Shown here in pieces: positions 1 through 9,979 of a stretch of DNA of 64,000 nt (position 1 is the first letter of the stretch; the number at the start of each line of letters is the position of its first letter). The stretch comes from Sodalis sp. Psp (GTDB taxonomy: Bacteria > Pseudomonadota > Gammaproteobacteria > Enterobacterales > Enterobacteriaceae): positions 200,885 to 264,884 of the forward strand of contig JAHCVB010000002.1 in assembly GCA_024648745.1 (NCBI GenBank). The letters run 5' to 3'. The position numbers were made by a program, and so were the translations under genes. The notes beneath the pieces were generated by a model, which worked only from the letters and a program-made list of their open reading frames with translations, ran no database searches and was not told the DNA's origin.

Positions 1-295
1 AAGTACCACATGAATAGCCGGTAGCGAGTAACATGGTGCAGAGGTATATAACGATACAACGAGGAGTAACTAATGACACAACCAGGAACTGTCTTCAGCA
101 TTCTCCAGACCTGTAGTTTCTCATAAGTTCAGATTAAAGTTCAGGAACGCTGAACGTTTATGTGAAGACACCAACAATCTACTCTCATCTCATGAAGCTA
201 ATCCTGTGGAACTTCATTCAATAAGACGCCTGGAGCACAAAGATCAACGAAAAGTAGTAGTAACAGCAGCACACGCTTGTAATAATGTACAGAGG
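1..295. other. No gene recognised
   Basis: AT-rich sequence downstream of nadE, up to the left window edge. No reading frame resembles a known protein and no RNA gene was seen. It is probably eroded sequence of unknown origin. Confidence 0.5.
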
Positions 296-1120
296 TTATT
301 TCCAGAAATTGTCGAACACCGTCACCGGTAGATGACGTTTATGTTCTGTGCGTTGATACCAATTTTCAATAATGCGTGCCGCATCGATATCAATAATTTT
401 ACCCTCTAGATAATCGTCTAACAGTTCATAAGTTACTCCTAGCACCGTTTCGTCCAGCAGTACGGGGTGAGCCTCTTCCAAATCGGCGATTGGTGCTTTG
501 AGATAGAGATGCTTGGGGCAGCTAAGATGTTTTAATATAGCTCGTCCCTGGCGTTTGGTCAGCCGGAATAGGGGATTGATATCAGTGCCTCCGTCACCGT
601 ATTTGGTGAAAAAGCCGGTTACTGCTTCTGCCGCATGATCAGTCCCCACCACCAACCCCGAAGTCATGCCGGCAATGCTATATTGCGCCTTCATGCGTTC
701 GCGCGCCTTGTCGTTGCTTTTGACATGATCGCTTAAGGAAATACCGGCCTCACGTAAGGCTAATTCACTGGCCTGAATAGAACTTTTAATATTAACCGTC
801 ACCACGCGGTCCGGTTGAATAAATGCAATAGCATCTCGACAGTCCCCCTCGTCTTTCTGCTCGCCGTGAGGTAAGCGAACGGCAATAAAGCGATAATCAG
901 CTATGCCAGTTTCTCGGCGGAGTTCGCTGGTAGCCTCTTGGCAGACTTTGCCAGTCAGTGTGGAGTCCTGGCCACCACTGACGCCTAGTACCAACGTGCG
1001 CAGAAAGCTGTGCTTTTTCAGGTAAGCTTTGAGAAAATCTACACTGACACGAAATTCAGCTGCCGGGTTAATCGAAGATTTAACTCCAAGCGCTGCTATG
1101 ATCTCTTGCTGTTTAACCAT
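296..1120 (-). CDS. nadE: NH3-dependent NAD+ synthetase
   Basis: This enzyme makes the final step of NAD synthesis: it amidates deamido-NAD+ using ammonia and ATP in the cytoplasm. The 274-residue product matches the usual length of the enterobacterial enzyme (about 275). The ATP-pyrophosphatase P-loop SGGQDS is at residues 48-53, and the product aligns with NadE to its end. The ATG start follows an AGGAGAC ribosome-binding site. The gene stands alone; 295 bp downstream and about 600 bp upstream hold no intact gene. Retention suggests the symbiont still finishes its own NAD. Identification by family resemblance is firm; activity is inferred. Confidence 0.97.
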   Translation of the reverse strand: MVKQQEIIAALGVKSSINPAAEFRVSVDFLKAYLKKHSFLRTLVLGVSGGQDSTLTGKVCQEATSELRRETGIADYRFIAVRLPHGEQKDEGDCRDAIAFIQPDRVVTVNIKSSIQASELALREAGISLSDHVKSNDKARERMKAQYSIAGMTSGLVVGTDHAAEAVTGFFTKYGDGGTDINPLFRLTKRQGRAILKHLSCPKHLYLKAPIADLEEAHPVLLDETVLGVTYELLDDYLEGKIIDIDAARIIENWYQRTEHKRHLPVTVFDNFWK

Positions 1121-1718
1121 TCGCCTTGTCTCCTAGAACGTGAAACTACGGATATCGAAAGCTAAATTACATAGCCATGGTAAAGCATAAAACTTAAGCG
1201 TTCAGAAGAAAAATGTTATCCATCAGTGGCACATCATCAGTCTATGTAAGTCAGTGCTTACTAAAGCAGTATCCGGAATGAAATGATTAATAAAATTATT
1301 TATGAGCAAATCTTTATCGAATATTAAGTCTAATCTAAGGGTTCTGGAGTTGACAGGAAAATATTACACCAATCCGAAGAAAAGTCAGTAAACACACACC
1401 ATCATAAATATAATGTTAGTAATCTGAATAAGCTTGGAAATATTTTAGTACCGGATCACCGGTAATGATCTTCACGCCATGGCTGCACCGTCGGCACCCA
1501 GCTTCTGATAGTTTGCCAGATACCTTCCGCAACTGACGGTTTCGTCATTATGAAACAATGTGATGTACCGAGTGGTGGTATCTCAAGTGAAATTAGCTGA
1601 AGAATTTACTGTATAGATAGGACAGATCGTTGCCGTCTAGATCCAGTGCGATTAAGGAAGTAAATTATCCGGTAAAAGGACCATCCACTTCCCCTGCTAC
1701 ATAAGCTGCTGCCAGGAG
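1121..1718. other. Gene-free stretch, possible P-type ATPase trace
   Basis: No open frame of note. On the minus strand near 1455-1500 a frame reads HGVKIITGDP, resembling the KILTGD motif of P-type cation ATPases such as MgtA, with a frame switch just upstream. The rest is not recognisable. One short motif is not enough to name a pseudogene with confidence. Confidence 0.3.
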
Positions 1719-2327
1719 TTAATCCAGATTCAGCTCGCTGAATGAGGTCACAATCCGCCCTACAATGCCGTAGTCTATCGCCTGCTGCGGTGTCATCCAG
1801 TAATTTCTATCAGTGTCTTTTTTCACTCTTTCCAGCGTCTGGCCGGTGGCATCGCTAATCATCCGGTTCACACGCTCTAACATGAGGATGATTTCCCGCG
1901 CTTCAATCTCAATATCGCTTGCTTGTCCCCGGACACCACCTAAAGGCTGATGAATCATAAAACGCGTATTGGGTAGAGTATAGCGGTGTGCTTTTTCTGC
2001 AGCCAGGAAAATGCTGATTCCAACACTGGCGACCCAGCCAGTGCCAATAATATGCACTGTCGGTTTGATAAACTTGATGATATCATGAATAGTATCAGCA
2101 GCTTCAACGTGACCACCCTGACTATTAATATAAATTTTGATAGGTAGATCATTAATTTCTTGTAGTAATAACAACTGCGAGACCACTTTTTCGGTAAGTA
2201 TTTGGTTGATTTCGCCGGAAATGATGATGGAACGAGAATCGAGCATTTTTTTCTGTATCAAATCTGAGGCCTGATTCTGATCTTTATTCAGATCCTTTTC
2301 TTTTTCTTTATTAGATTGATGCTTCAT
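1719..2327 (-). CDS. ClpP-like serine protease subunit (paralogue)
   Basis: The product is a Clp protease proteolytic subunit of 202 residues. Such proteins form tetradecameric chambers that degrade proteins fed by a Clp ATPase in the cytosol. A full catalytic triad is visible by alignment with E. coli ClpP: Ser101 in the VASVG context, His126 in MIHQPLGG, and Asp171. The first 25 residues are unusual, strongly charged and rich in Lys, Gln and Asn, in place of the normal propeptide. Around the nucleophile GWVASVG replaces the typical GQAASMG. No clpX follows it, as it would beside the housekeeping clpP, so this is likely a second ClpP. The ATG start has a GAGGAG ribosome-binding site. Confidence 0.85.
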   Translation of the reverse strand: MKHQSNKEKEKDLNKDQNQASDLIQKKMLDSRSIIISGEINQILTEKVVSQLLLLQEINDLPIKIYINSQGGHVEAADTIHDIIKFIKPTVHIIGTGWVASVGISIFLAAEKAHRYTLPNTRFMIHQPLGGVRGQASDIEIEAREIILMLERVNRMISDATGQTLERVKKDTDRNYWMTPQQAIDYGIVGRIVTSFSELNLD

Positions 2328-2861
2328 ATTTTGCCACTCCTCAGAAATCGTATTAAAAATTAGACTTTGTTAGTATATCTGATAAGTAATAGTAGCACCA
2401 ACAAGTAGATGTGGTGGCAGTCAGTGTTCAACATGTCACATATCGGCTTAAAAGAATTTTTCTGGTGCACTGAAGGCACAGTAAACTCTATACAGGTCTA
2501 ACAGCCTTAAGCTAAGTTGATACTTTAAGTGCTCATCTGTTTTTAAGTGAGTGCCTGTTTATTGAAAATTACACTTGATGATCTAGCAAACTCTGCTAGT
2601 CTTAATTTTGTAGTTTTCGACCCTTTAAAGTAATTTAGAACCTAAAAATAATATTTTGTTAAGCATAACTTATCACTTACATTAAAACCTCCCCCTAATA
2701 CCATCGTCCATGGAGACATCGTATAAAAAGAAGCGTCACGAACAATAGAATAACAAACGTTTCCAGGTAATAGTAAATAGATAAGTTGCTGATTAAATGA
2801 AATTTAAGATAAAAATTGATGTAGTAGCGCTTATTAAGCGCATTATGTTACCATTGAAATT
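2328..2861. other. No gene recognised
   Basis: About 530 bp upstream of the ClpP-like gene and downstream of tRNA-Pro. It is AT-rich with many stops in all frames. I saw no convincing pseudogene, promoter or terminator. Confidence 0.5.
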
Positions 2862-2938
2862 TGGTCGGTGAGAGAGGATTTGAACCTCCGACCTATACGT
2901 CCCGAACGTATTGCGCTACCAGCCTGCGCTACTCACCG
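2862..2938 (-). tRNA. proK: tRNA-Pro (anticodon CGG)
   Basis: Read on the minus strand, a 77-nt cloverleaf is complete: acceptor CGGTGAG paired with CTCACCG, anticodon loop TTCGGGA giving CGG, T-arm GGAGGTTCAAATCCT, and an encoded 3' CCA. It decodes CCG and resembles E. coli proK closely. A strong promoter lies just upstream at 2951-2980. Neither neighbour is a tRNA gene, so it is a single transcription unit. Confidence 0.96.
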
Positions 2939-2950
2939 TACTGGGGACGC

Positions 2951-2980
2951 ATATTACTGTGATGTGTTACAAGGCGTCAA
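2951..2980 (-). promoter_or_regulatory. Promoter of tRNA-Pro
   Basis: On the minus strand a -35 hexamer TTGACG and a -10 hexamer TAATAT are separated by 18 bp. A GC-rich stretch GCGTCCCC follows the -10, the kind of discriminator typical of stringently controlled stable-RNA promoters. The tRNA begins 12 bp after the -10. Confidence 0.7.
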
Positions 2981-3357
2981 TTTCTTCTTACTCGTTGTCC
3001 CAAAGGGGAGTGGGTAATCCGGGCACTCAACAAAGTTCTTCTCAATACTGTGGATAGTACACCATTGATATGTTTGCAGCCTCCCAAACACCTCATAATT
3101 CTCGGGACTTTCCATAGATTTGTCGGAAGTTCAGAGCATCAGTAGCATACAAACTACTTCAATGGTACTGCATCATGCAGCGCATTACCTTGATATTGTT
3201 TTGCGCACTTGATCGATAATCCTATCGACACACAGCATTACAATTATGGCAGGTACGACAGGTTATGCCTGGAAGGCATTGTAGACCTTCCTGAAGCACC
3301 AAAAGCACCATAGGTGATAGTGAGAAAATTATCAGCTATTATTCTCATTATTAGCGT
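2981..3357. other. No gene recognised
   Basis: Sequence between the tRNA-Pro promoter and the 3' end of pssA. No intact frame or recognisable remnant was found on either strand. Confidence 0.5.
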
Positions 3358-4713
3358 TTACAGAATCCGTCTGATTAGGCGGTCGATGCGAATACGGCGT
3401 AACCGTCTGATGAACTTACGAACTTTAACTGGATAGTCAGCAATATTTTGCAGATCGGTAAAATGCTTCACTATCTGGGTGTGAATTCGGATAAGGGTAA
3501 GTTCCTTCTCACGCTGCGATCGCAGTGCTTGCTGAGGATCGTGGATCAGCAACGCATTTTCGAGATCTAAGCGCCAAGCCCGAGGATTGAGGTTATTACC
3601 AGTCAACATTTGCCACTTTTCGTCTACCCATATTCCTTTCAAATGGTAGCTGTTATCACCGTCCTTCCACAGTCGCACCACTAGTTGACCTTTACTCACA
3701 TAGCGCTGTAAACGGCTAAGGAAACGACGTAGGTTAATTTCATACAAATAAGGTAAGGTGCCAATAATTTTGAAAGGTTGATCTTCTGGTATATAAAAAT
3801 CGTTGACAGTTTTGTCTCCAACGATAATTTCCACTCTCTTTCCCAAACGCAATAGGTTTATCAAGTCGCGCACCAGAAGCGCCGGCAAATTAAAATAGGG
3901 TGTACATAGCGTCAGTTTATCACAAGTCGAACACATCAAGTGATGAATAGTTTTATTCAGTGGACTTTGTTTGCCCAATCCAACTAATGGGATAACAGCT
4001 AATTCATTCTGGCTTGCCTCACCTTGATAGCGATACCTAGCTTCCCGCAGCGTTTGGCGTAACAGGCGGATATCATTCTTTATCTCCAAACTTTTCGGTC
4101 TTCCAGGGTTATCCAGCCGGTTAACCGCTGGCGCCGTGAGTAAATACTGTTTGATATAGTTAAGTAGAGTATCAGCCAATGGGCGGCTGCGAATTATCTG
4201 ATAACGATCATAGCGGTATTTATCTAACTGATGTAGATAAACATCATTTAGGCTAGCACCGCTGTAGATCACCCGATCGTCGACAATAAAGCCTTTTAGA
4301 TGAAAAACCCCGAGAGCTTCACGGGTATTAACCGGTACGCCGTACACCGGAACGTCGATCCCTGGATGCGCCTGAGCCATACGGCAATACCAGTCAGCAT
4401 TAGTATTAGAGTTGTTATCACCGATACGGCCACGCTGTGCCCGATGCCAGTCCACTAGAACCGCGATTTCAAATGTAGGGTCGGTTTGTTTAGAGCGATA
4501 GAGGGCTTCAAGGATACATTGACCACCCTGGTCTTGCTCTAGATAAAGCGCAACTAGATAAATACGCTGGCGGGCGCCGGAGATGGCTTGTATCAGAGCA
4601 TGACGGAAATCTTTGGGACTATAAAGAGTTTTAACGTCTTCAATTATCTGAGGAATTTTTGGCAGTTGTGCAAGGTGTTGTTGGTGTTTACTGAGCTTAA
4701 AATTTGACAACAT
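3358..4713 (-). CDS. pssA: CDP-diacylglycerol-serine O-phosphatidyltransferase
   Basis: PssA joins L-serine to CDP-diacylglycerol to make phosphatidylserine, the precursor of phosphatidylethanolamine; it acts at the inner face of the membrane. It belongs to the phospholipase D superfamily, and both HxKx4D motifs are present: one with FHLKGFIVDD around residues 138-146 and one with YHLKGIWVDE around 357-365. The ATG at 4713 gives 451 residues, exactly the E. coli length; a GTG codon lies one position earlier. Upstream on the same strand are remains of pat and yfiP, the E. coli neighbours. With pgsA and pgpA elsewhere in the window, the phospholipid head-group branches are kept. Confidence 0.97.
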   Translation of the reverse strand: MLSNFKLSKHQQHLAQLPKIPQIIEDVKTLYSPKDFRHALIQAISGARQRIYLVALYLEQDQGGQCILEALYRSKQTDPTFEIAVLVDWHRAQRGRIGDNNSNTNADWYCRMAQAHPGIDVPVYGVPVNTREALGVFHLKGFIVDDRVIYSGASLNDVYLHQLDKYRYDRYQIIRSRPLADTLLNYIKQYLLTAPAVNRLDNPGRPKSLEIKNDIRLLRQTLREARYRYQGEASQNELAVIPLVGLGKQSPLNKTIHHLMCSTCDKLTLCTPYFNLPALLVRDLINLLRLGKRVEIIVGDKTVNDFYIPEDQPFKIIGTLPYLYEINLRRFLSRLQRYVSKGQLVVRLWKDGDNSYHLKGIWVDEKWQMLTGNNLNPRAWRLDLENALLIHDPQQALRSQREKELTLIRIHTQIVKHFTDLQNIADYPVKVRKFIRRLRRIRIDRLIRRIL

Positions 4714-4759
4714 CACAGTGCGCTTTTTCTATTAATCTAATCAAGGTTGGACGACTCTA

Positions 4760-6690
4760 TATAAAATTGGTGTTGAATTAGCCATACTATCATTCTATTG
4801 CATTGTAAACATCTTTTGCCACTTCCAGATGATCTTTTTCCTGTCTGTGAGATCCAGTCTTTTTTGAGTTCCAGGGCCAAATACAGCATAACAGTACATT
4901 GCTCCAATTGAATATTCACCGTAAAGCCTAATTTGTACACCAAGGTTTTACACACGATTGGATTGTAGTCAGCTGTTATAAACTGTGAGCTCGAGAATAA
5001 TTGATTCTCTTCAATTCAGCAGCATGCCCCCAAATCTTAGTTTTTCAAATTGAAATATACTCTAGAGCCGTGAATTTAGATCGATGTTGTCAATAGGCCT
5101 TGGATTACGCTGATAATTGCTGCATGATTTTGTTGCTATATAGCCTTAATAAACGTATTTTCAATTGTAATTGATTTGCATCATAATAGATCAAAGTTTC
5201 ATCAATTTTGCTAAAATTATGGCAATATAAGAACGATTTCAATAGCAGCTTATTTTAGATAAAAGTTATAATGAATAACTTGAACCGTTTATTGAACAAC
5301 GACTTATCTACTCCAGTCCGCACACTGAAAGTGTGATTGTTGTGTAAGGCGCTTTTTCATACAGCATTCAGATCTAGTACTAGATGATGGAGTAAGCATA
5401 ATGAACAGGACGACACTTACCATTGGCGCATGATTTGTGCGCAGCTCTCCTAATTGTCATAGTCTTTTTCCGGAATAATGTGTAGCAAGTTAGGTCTATT
5501 CGGTAATAAGACCGGACGCCTCGTCTGTTGACTGGGAAAATCGCTTTCGCTCCAGCTAGTTAGCATAATTAACAGCTAGGCGAGAAGATGAATGTCTAAG
5601 GTAGTTATTTCGGCAGGATTCAGATTGGCAGACTTCAGTTCTGAGGTTTTACCACTCAGCAAGTGCATGTATCTCAGTATTTCTATCGCTGAAATAGTTT
5701 ATAGAGTACCTGTGAACTCGCAGCAAATCAGCCAGCTTGTTATATTATCGTCTTATGAGGCAGCTCGTCGCCTAACAGATACTTAGATAGTGCTGTGCCA
5801 TGAGAGCTGATTTTAATGACCAGGAGCGGTTTAGCTTACAAGCCACATATTTGGAAAATGACCCAAGTGTAGCAAGATTTAGCTGGTTCTGCTATAATAC
5901 ATTAAAAAACTTATTATAAATTTAGCGTAATGAATGAGGACTGGCAAGGAACTGATATTCAGGTGTCGAAATTGCTATCCTTTGATGATGCTGATTTAAT
6001 GTAAAGAAAAGCATTGTTGGAAAGCGATATGTTATCGTCGGTAAATACCGCATTGATCATTAGTAGCACCATCGGTCTAAATACCAAACTTGAATCTGTC
6101 CGTTCCTCTCCAACTCAACGTCAACCACAGAGAAAGTAGGCAATATATTACGGTGGCAAGAAATTTCGAAGAAATGTCTGTTTAGCTTCCGTTAGGTGCA
6201 GATACAGAAAACGGCAGTCATTTTTGATATACGTTTGATTCAGTCTCGTTTTTCTAGCTTACTCAGCAATAATTCGTGTAGTGTTCTCAATGAACCTAAG
6301 GGACAAGTTCAACTCGGATGGTATGCTACCACCCTGCTGAGTTGTGATTCCAAGGTCACCAGCCTATAATAAACAGGGTTTTATTAATCCCCTACTCCTC
6401 AGTATACGTTTGTGATTTTTCAGAAATTTACCCTGCAGCACCTTCTGATTAAAGAAAATCTTTTTTGCTGTGCACACAGCAATAATATTTGTCCTATTGG
6501 GGTGAATTTTCCGTTTTAGCCTGCACTTCATTAGTCACAGACTGTGTAATAAATTAACAGACCGAGTATAATACCTTGGAATTATTGGTCTCTAATCATC
6601 ACTGGGCTAGCAATGCTTTATTATAGACTATAAATTCAGAACACTAAACAGTGTTGTGAATACTACGGCTGTAGCAAATCACTGTCAGAA
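4760..6690 (-). pseudogene. pat: Decayed protein lysine acetyltransferase Pat (YfiQ)
   Basis: Remains of pat (about 886 codons when intact) lie directly upstream of pssA, as in E. coli. On the minus strand the C-terminus is clear near 4899-4940 (KLGFTVNIQLEQ, matching the E. coli KLGFNVDIQLEE). A weak GNAT core with DNID and RFGGMLL lies near 5010-5110. The acyl-CoA synthetase-like part reads PLLVIK near 5815-5830, followed by fragments matching the next 40 residues, and N-terminal pieces with FQG and FTP occur near 6480-6600. Stops and frameshifts are scattered throughout, and the remnant is about 0.7 kb short, so internal deletions have occurred. The intact protein acetylates acetyl-CoA synthetase. 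Confidence 0.85.
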
Positions 6691-6789
6691 TAATACGCAC
6701 TGATAAGCCAGTATATGGACGGTCCAACTACCCAGTCAATTGATAAGCACTGTACTACTATCAGTAACTTCCCATACCGGAGATAGATA

Positions 6790-7110
6790 AAAGCACCAGC
6801 AGCATAAATTCAGTACTCAAGAAGATGAATCAGTCATCAAGAACAGCGTTCACAGTGCTAGCTTTCATGACAGTTGAGAACACGGAGGTGCTATGCCTCA
6901 GATTCCTCAACGAGCACATAGCGATATTAGCAAGATATAGAACCTTGTATGGTAATGCGGCTCACCGGTTCTCACAGTACTTACTGAGCAAGACATAAAG
7001 TGCATTTTTACCTGCCGCAGGATATTATAAGATTAGTGATATATTCCTATGGCCTCAGAATATGGTAGGGCTGAGGCTTTTGGTGGGATTGGCGATCGAT
7101 CAGATAAAAT
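6790..7110 (-). pseudogene. yfiP: Probable decayed DTW-domain protein YfiP (TapT)
   Basis: Upstream of the pat remnant, where E. coli has yfiP, a minus-strand frame near 6890-6990 reads a pattern close to the YfiP segment REAQAEGQYCTAEVAIALL (E, Y, T and the hydrophobic run agree). Neighbouring frames give further weak matches. The match is short and interrupted, so position in the gene order carries much of the case. Intact YfiP/TapT installs the acp3U modification on tRNA. Confidence 0.4.
7052..7081. terminator. Terminator-like hairpin in gene-free DNA
   Basis: A perfect 7-bp stem (GCCTCAG and CTGAGGC) with a 12-nt loop is followed on the plus strand by TTTT. It fits a Rho-independent terminator reading rightward, yet no intact gene ends here. 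It may survive from a lost transcription unit. Confidence 0.4.
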
Positions 7111-7549
7111 TATAACTAATTTAGCTAAATCAATGTTGCCATGATTATATAAAACCCATTATCTATTATCTCTTACACTGCTATTTGATCATGCTATCGA
7201 TTGCAAGGCAATGTCAGACATTCAATTGTTAAGATCTCATAACAGAAATTTGGAAATAACAAACACTAGACTATTAGTCTAGTAATTAATAGTGATGGGC
7301 GAACCGATGCTCAGTACAACTCTCTGTCACCGTAGCTGTAAGCATTTAAGCATTAAGGATGTTTTTGTGATATACTGCATAATTGTATAAAGCTGGAGTT
7401 AATGAGTTAATTTTCATATTAAATGTGCTTGAACTAAAACCTTATAAAAGTACCATGGCCGTAAGGTTTCCGGTAGACTAAAATAGTAAGAATTTAGCTT
7501 AAATAACCCGTCACGGATGCAAAAATTAGTTAAATGAGCAAGTAAGCTT
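7111..7549. other. No gene recognised
   Basis: AT-rich sequence between the yfiP remnant and yafD. It marks a junction between two blocks that are far apart in E. coli. No insertion sequence or repeat is visible at the join. Confidence 0.5.
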
Positions 7550-8506
7550 GTGCCAAAAAAAACATATGCTGTCAGGTATGTCGCGGGCCAGCCAGTTGAG
7601 CGTATCTTCCCTCCTCTTGCCTCTGGCCAAATAGAGCAGGTGTTGCCAGTAGGAGAGCCTTTGCCGGGCTCGCGCATTTTGCGGGTGATGGTATGGAACA
7701 TTTACAAACAGCAGCGCTCCAATTGGCTGTCGGTATTACAAGGAGTGGGTAGAGGCGCCCAATTGGTCTTGTTGCAAGAAGCACAAACTACACCAGAGCT
7801 GGTGCGATTTGCCACTTCTCATTATCTAGCAGCAGACCAGGTTCCCGCATTTATATTGCCACAACATCCCTCCGGAGTGATGACGTTATCCGCCACCCAT
7901 CCGGTTTATTGCTATCCACTGCATGAACGCGAGCCACTGTTGCGATTACCTAAATCTTCCTTAGTAACTGTCTATCCCATTCAGAACGGACAGCTGCTAA
8001 TGGTGGTCAATATTCATGCTGTTAATTTCAGTCTGGGCACTGATGTTTACAGTAAACAATTAGGCCCCATAGGAGAACAGATCCTCAATCATATCGGCCC
8101 TGTTATTATGGCAGGAGATTTCAATGCCTGGAGCCGCCAGCGTATGCTGGCGTTGTACAGGTTCGCGGAGCAAATGGGACTAGGAGAGGTAAGGTTTGTC
8201 GACGATCAACGCAGGCGGGCGTTTGGTAGACCACTGGATTTCGTGTTTTATCGCGATATGAAAGTCACTGAGGCTTCGGTGCTGGTCACCGAAGCCTCTG
8301 ACCACAACCCGCTATTGGTTGAGTTTACACCTGAACTTTGGATGAATGGATACCATCTGAGTTGTAGATTGTCGGCATCGACACATAAAAAAACAGAGGC
8401 AGATACATCTGTTTTTGCATTTCGTGAAGACAGATGTATAAACAAATCGCTAATGTCAACGTTCTGTGTCGGGTGTTTTCGTAAGTACAGGCAGGAATCT
8501 GCATGA
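7550..8506 (+). CDS. yafD: Endonuclease/exonuclease/phosphatase family protein YafD, with extended C-terminus
   Basis: YafD is a member of the EEP fold (DNase I-like) with no firmly assigned substrate. The product matches E. coli YafD from the first residues and carries the metal-site signatures GDFNAW and SDHNPLL. The start is GTG, followed by an A8 run. E. coli YafD has 266 residues and stops soon after LLVEF; here the frame reaches [10 protein letters not shown] near residue 264 and then continues for about 50 residues of unrelated sequence. A terminator-like stem at 8389-8416 lies inside this extra part, so the original stop was probably lost. The fold itself appears complete. Downstream is a decayed mltD. 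Confidence 0.9.
   Translation: MPKKTYAVRYVAGQPVERIFPPLASGQIEQVLPVGEPLPGSRILRVMVWNIYKQQRSNWLSVLQGVGRGAQLVLLQEAQTTPELVRFATSHYLAADQVPAFILPQHPSGVMTLSATHPVYCYPLHEREPLLRLPKSSLVTVYPIQNGQLLMVVNIHAVNFSLGTDVYSKQLGPIGEQILNHIGPVIMAGDFNAWSRQRMLALYRFAEQMGLGEVRFVDDQRRRAFGRPLDFVFYRDMKVTEASVLVTEASDHNPLLVEFTPELWMNGYHLSCRLSASTHKKTEADTSVFAFREDRCINKSLMSTFCVGCFRKYRQESA
8270..8298. repeat. Perfect 12-bp inverted repeat inside yafD
   Basis: GAGGCTTCGGTG and its exact reverse complement flank a 5-nt loop. The repeat encodes the near-duplicate peptide [12 protein letters not shown]. In E. coli the second half reads TRASD, so part of the symmetry may have arisen by substitution. Confidence 0.8.
8389..8416 (+). terminator. 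Probable ancestral terminator of yafD
   Basis: AAAAACAGA and TCTGTTTTT form a 9-bp stem with a 10-nt loop, giving an A-stem-T arrangement of the Rho-independent type. It lies about 45 bp past the expected end of yafD but is now inside the lengthened reading frame. Confidence 0.5.
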
Positions 8507-8579
8507 CATTCTTAATACCTGAGGATCAATAAAAGGCCAGAGAATCACCTTTACTCGTCTAACAACTGTTGATTTTACA

Positions 8580-9050
8580 GATGTTATTTTTGTTTCCCAT
8601 ATTAAGCTGATTTGCTTTGGCCAAACTTTCCCAATGCCAACTAATAAAGTCGCGCTTTATAACTCCGGTCTTGCTAGGCTTAATTTCCTATATAGCCTGA
8701 TTTTTTCTGTTGTTATAAGCGGTGATAGTTTTTACAGACAACCACTACTAAACATACATTAGTTATTCTATTCACCGTGAATCATACTCAACTTAATTAG
8801 GTGTAAACACCATCATATCACTCAGTTCAACACTCACTGATGTTGCTTTAGGCCATATCTCTACTTGTGTGGGAACAACTGCCATAAACCGTAAACTAGC
8901 TGTATTCGAGGATGCTATCCTAAGGTCACAGTAGCAGTTCTAAATTCCACTAACATGATTTTACATTTCTTCTTATTTTACCTTAGCCATCCAGTGTATG
9001 CATAACCTTAGATATGATGTTATATCATGGAATTAACTCTTTATTTATTT
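8580..9050 (-). pseudogene. mltD: Decayed lytic transglycosylase MltD
   Basis: E. coli has mltD next to gloB on the same strand, and pieces of it survive here. Minus-strand frames read GLWQLFP followed by YGLKQ (E. coli GIWQIIP and YGLKQ), then AYNN with aligned residues after it (E. coli AAYNSGEGRV), and further upstream IHWMAKVK (E. coli MYWIAGQVK). Stops and frameshifts separate them, and the LysM-repeat half is not recognisable. The intact protein is a membrane-bound murein lytic transglycosylase. Its loss reduces peptidoglycan turnover capacity. Confidence 0.75.
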
Positions 9051-9179
9051 TAAATGACATTTACTATTCGTAGACCCAAGAATTATCCACCTGAATCTTT
9101 AGCTAGCTTGCGTCAATTCTTTCTTGTATAAATTATGAGTAGTGATATTTTAAGTTCAGGGTGTTTTAATAAAAAATAT

Positions 9180-9932
9180 CTAAAATTTGTCCTTTTTTTC
9201 ACGTAATGCCGCAAAAACATTCCATTCCTCTCCGGGAGAGGAATATGTGTTTAGTTTTTTTTGTAAATCAATGTCATGACAACGTAAGAAAAGATTAATT
9301 AGACGTTCTAAATGTAGAGTTGTAGGCAGACTTGGCTGATTTCTTAAGCGTAACTGCTTAATTTTACTCTGATAACCAGCGATAATTTTATCTCTCGGTA
9401 GCAGGAAAGAGGCAAATTGTAAATTGCTTAAGGTATACTCATGTGCAGCGCAGATCAATGTTTCTGACGGAAACTGATTAATTTTCTGGAGAGAAGTGTA
9501 CATTTGTTTTGGTGTTCCCTCAAAAAGTCGGCCGCAACCTGCAGAAAAAACCGTGTCACCACAAAAAAGCCAGGGGGCACCATAAAATCCAATATGTCCG
9601 AGTGTGTGACCAGGAAAGGCTAATATTCTGAACGTCTGATCCAATACTATCAGGCTATCTCCTTCGGATACTATCTGGGTAGCGCTCTTATCACAAGTTT
9701 CTTCTGGGCCATAAACCGGAACAGGGAAATAGCGCTGAAACTCGGCAACCCCCCCGACATGGTCATAATGGTGATGGGTTAAAAAAATGGCCACAGGGGT
9801 AAGATGGCGATCGGAAAGTACCTTCAGAACTGGTGCTGCCTCTCCTGGATCAACTACTAGACACTGACGTTTATCATTGTATAAAAGCCAAATATAGTTA
9901 TCTGCCAATGCAGGAATGCTGATAAGATTCAT
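9180..9932 (-). CDS. gloB: Hydroxyacylglutathione hydrolase (glyoxalase II)
   Basis: GloB hydrolyses S-lactoylglutathione to D-lactate and glutathione, the second step of methylglyoxal detoxification. It is a metallo-beta-lactamase fold enzyme, and the metal-binding motif HHHYDH is at residues 53-58. Starting at the ATG at 9932 gives 251 residues, equal to E. coli GloB, beginning [15 protein letters not shown]; an upstream in-frame ATG would add 15 unrelated residues. It diverges from yafS with 47 bp between the starts, as in E. coli. Confidence 0.97.
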   Translation of the reverse strand: MNLISIPALADNYIWLLYNDKRQCLVVDPGEAAPVLKVLSDRHLTPVAIFLTHHHYDHVGGVAEFQRYFPVPVYGPEETCDKSATQIVSEGDSLIVLDQTFRILAFPGHTLGHIGFYGAPWLFCGDTVFSAGCGRLFEGTPKQMYTSLQKINQFPSETLICAAHEYTLSNLQFASFLLPRDKIIAGYQSKIKQLRLRNQPSLPTTLHLERLINLFLRCHDIDLQKKLNTYSSPGEEWNVFAALREKKDKF

Positions 9933-9979
9933 TGATGATCTCTTGATTTTCTCTAATAGCCCTTCTGAAGAAAACAAAC

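Noticed and set aside
1440..1570. Pseudogene of an MgtA-like P-type ATPase
   Set aside because: Only one TGD motif with weak flanks could be read, too little to annotate as a pseudogene.
5592..5786. 64-codon plus-strand open frame
   Set aside because: It lies on the opposite strand of the pat fossil and is best explained as its shadow.
4717..7549. Decayed ribosomal RNA operon upstream of yafD
   Set aside because: E. coli has rrn operons near both pssA and yafD, so I looked for 16S, 23S, 5S and tRNA-Asp motifs. None was found, and pat and yfiP remnants fill most of the gap.
8403..8439. Second inverted repeat (10-bp arms) at the end of yafD
   Set aside because: It shares its left arm with the terminator-like stem at 8389-8416, which is the better structure because its arms are followed by a T-run.
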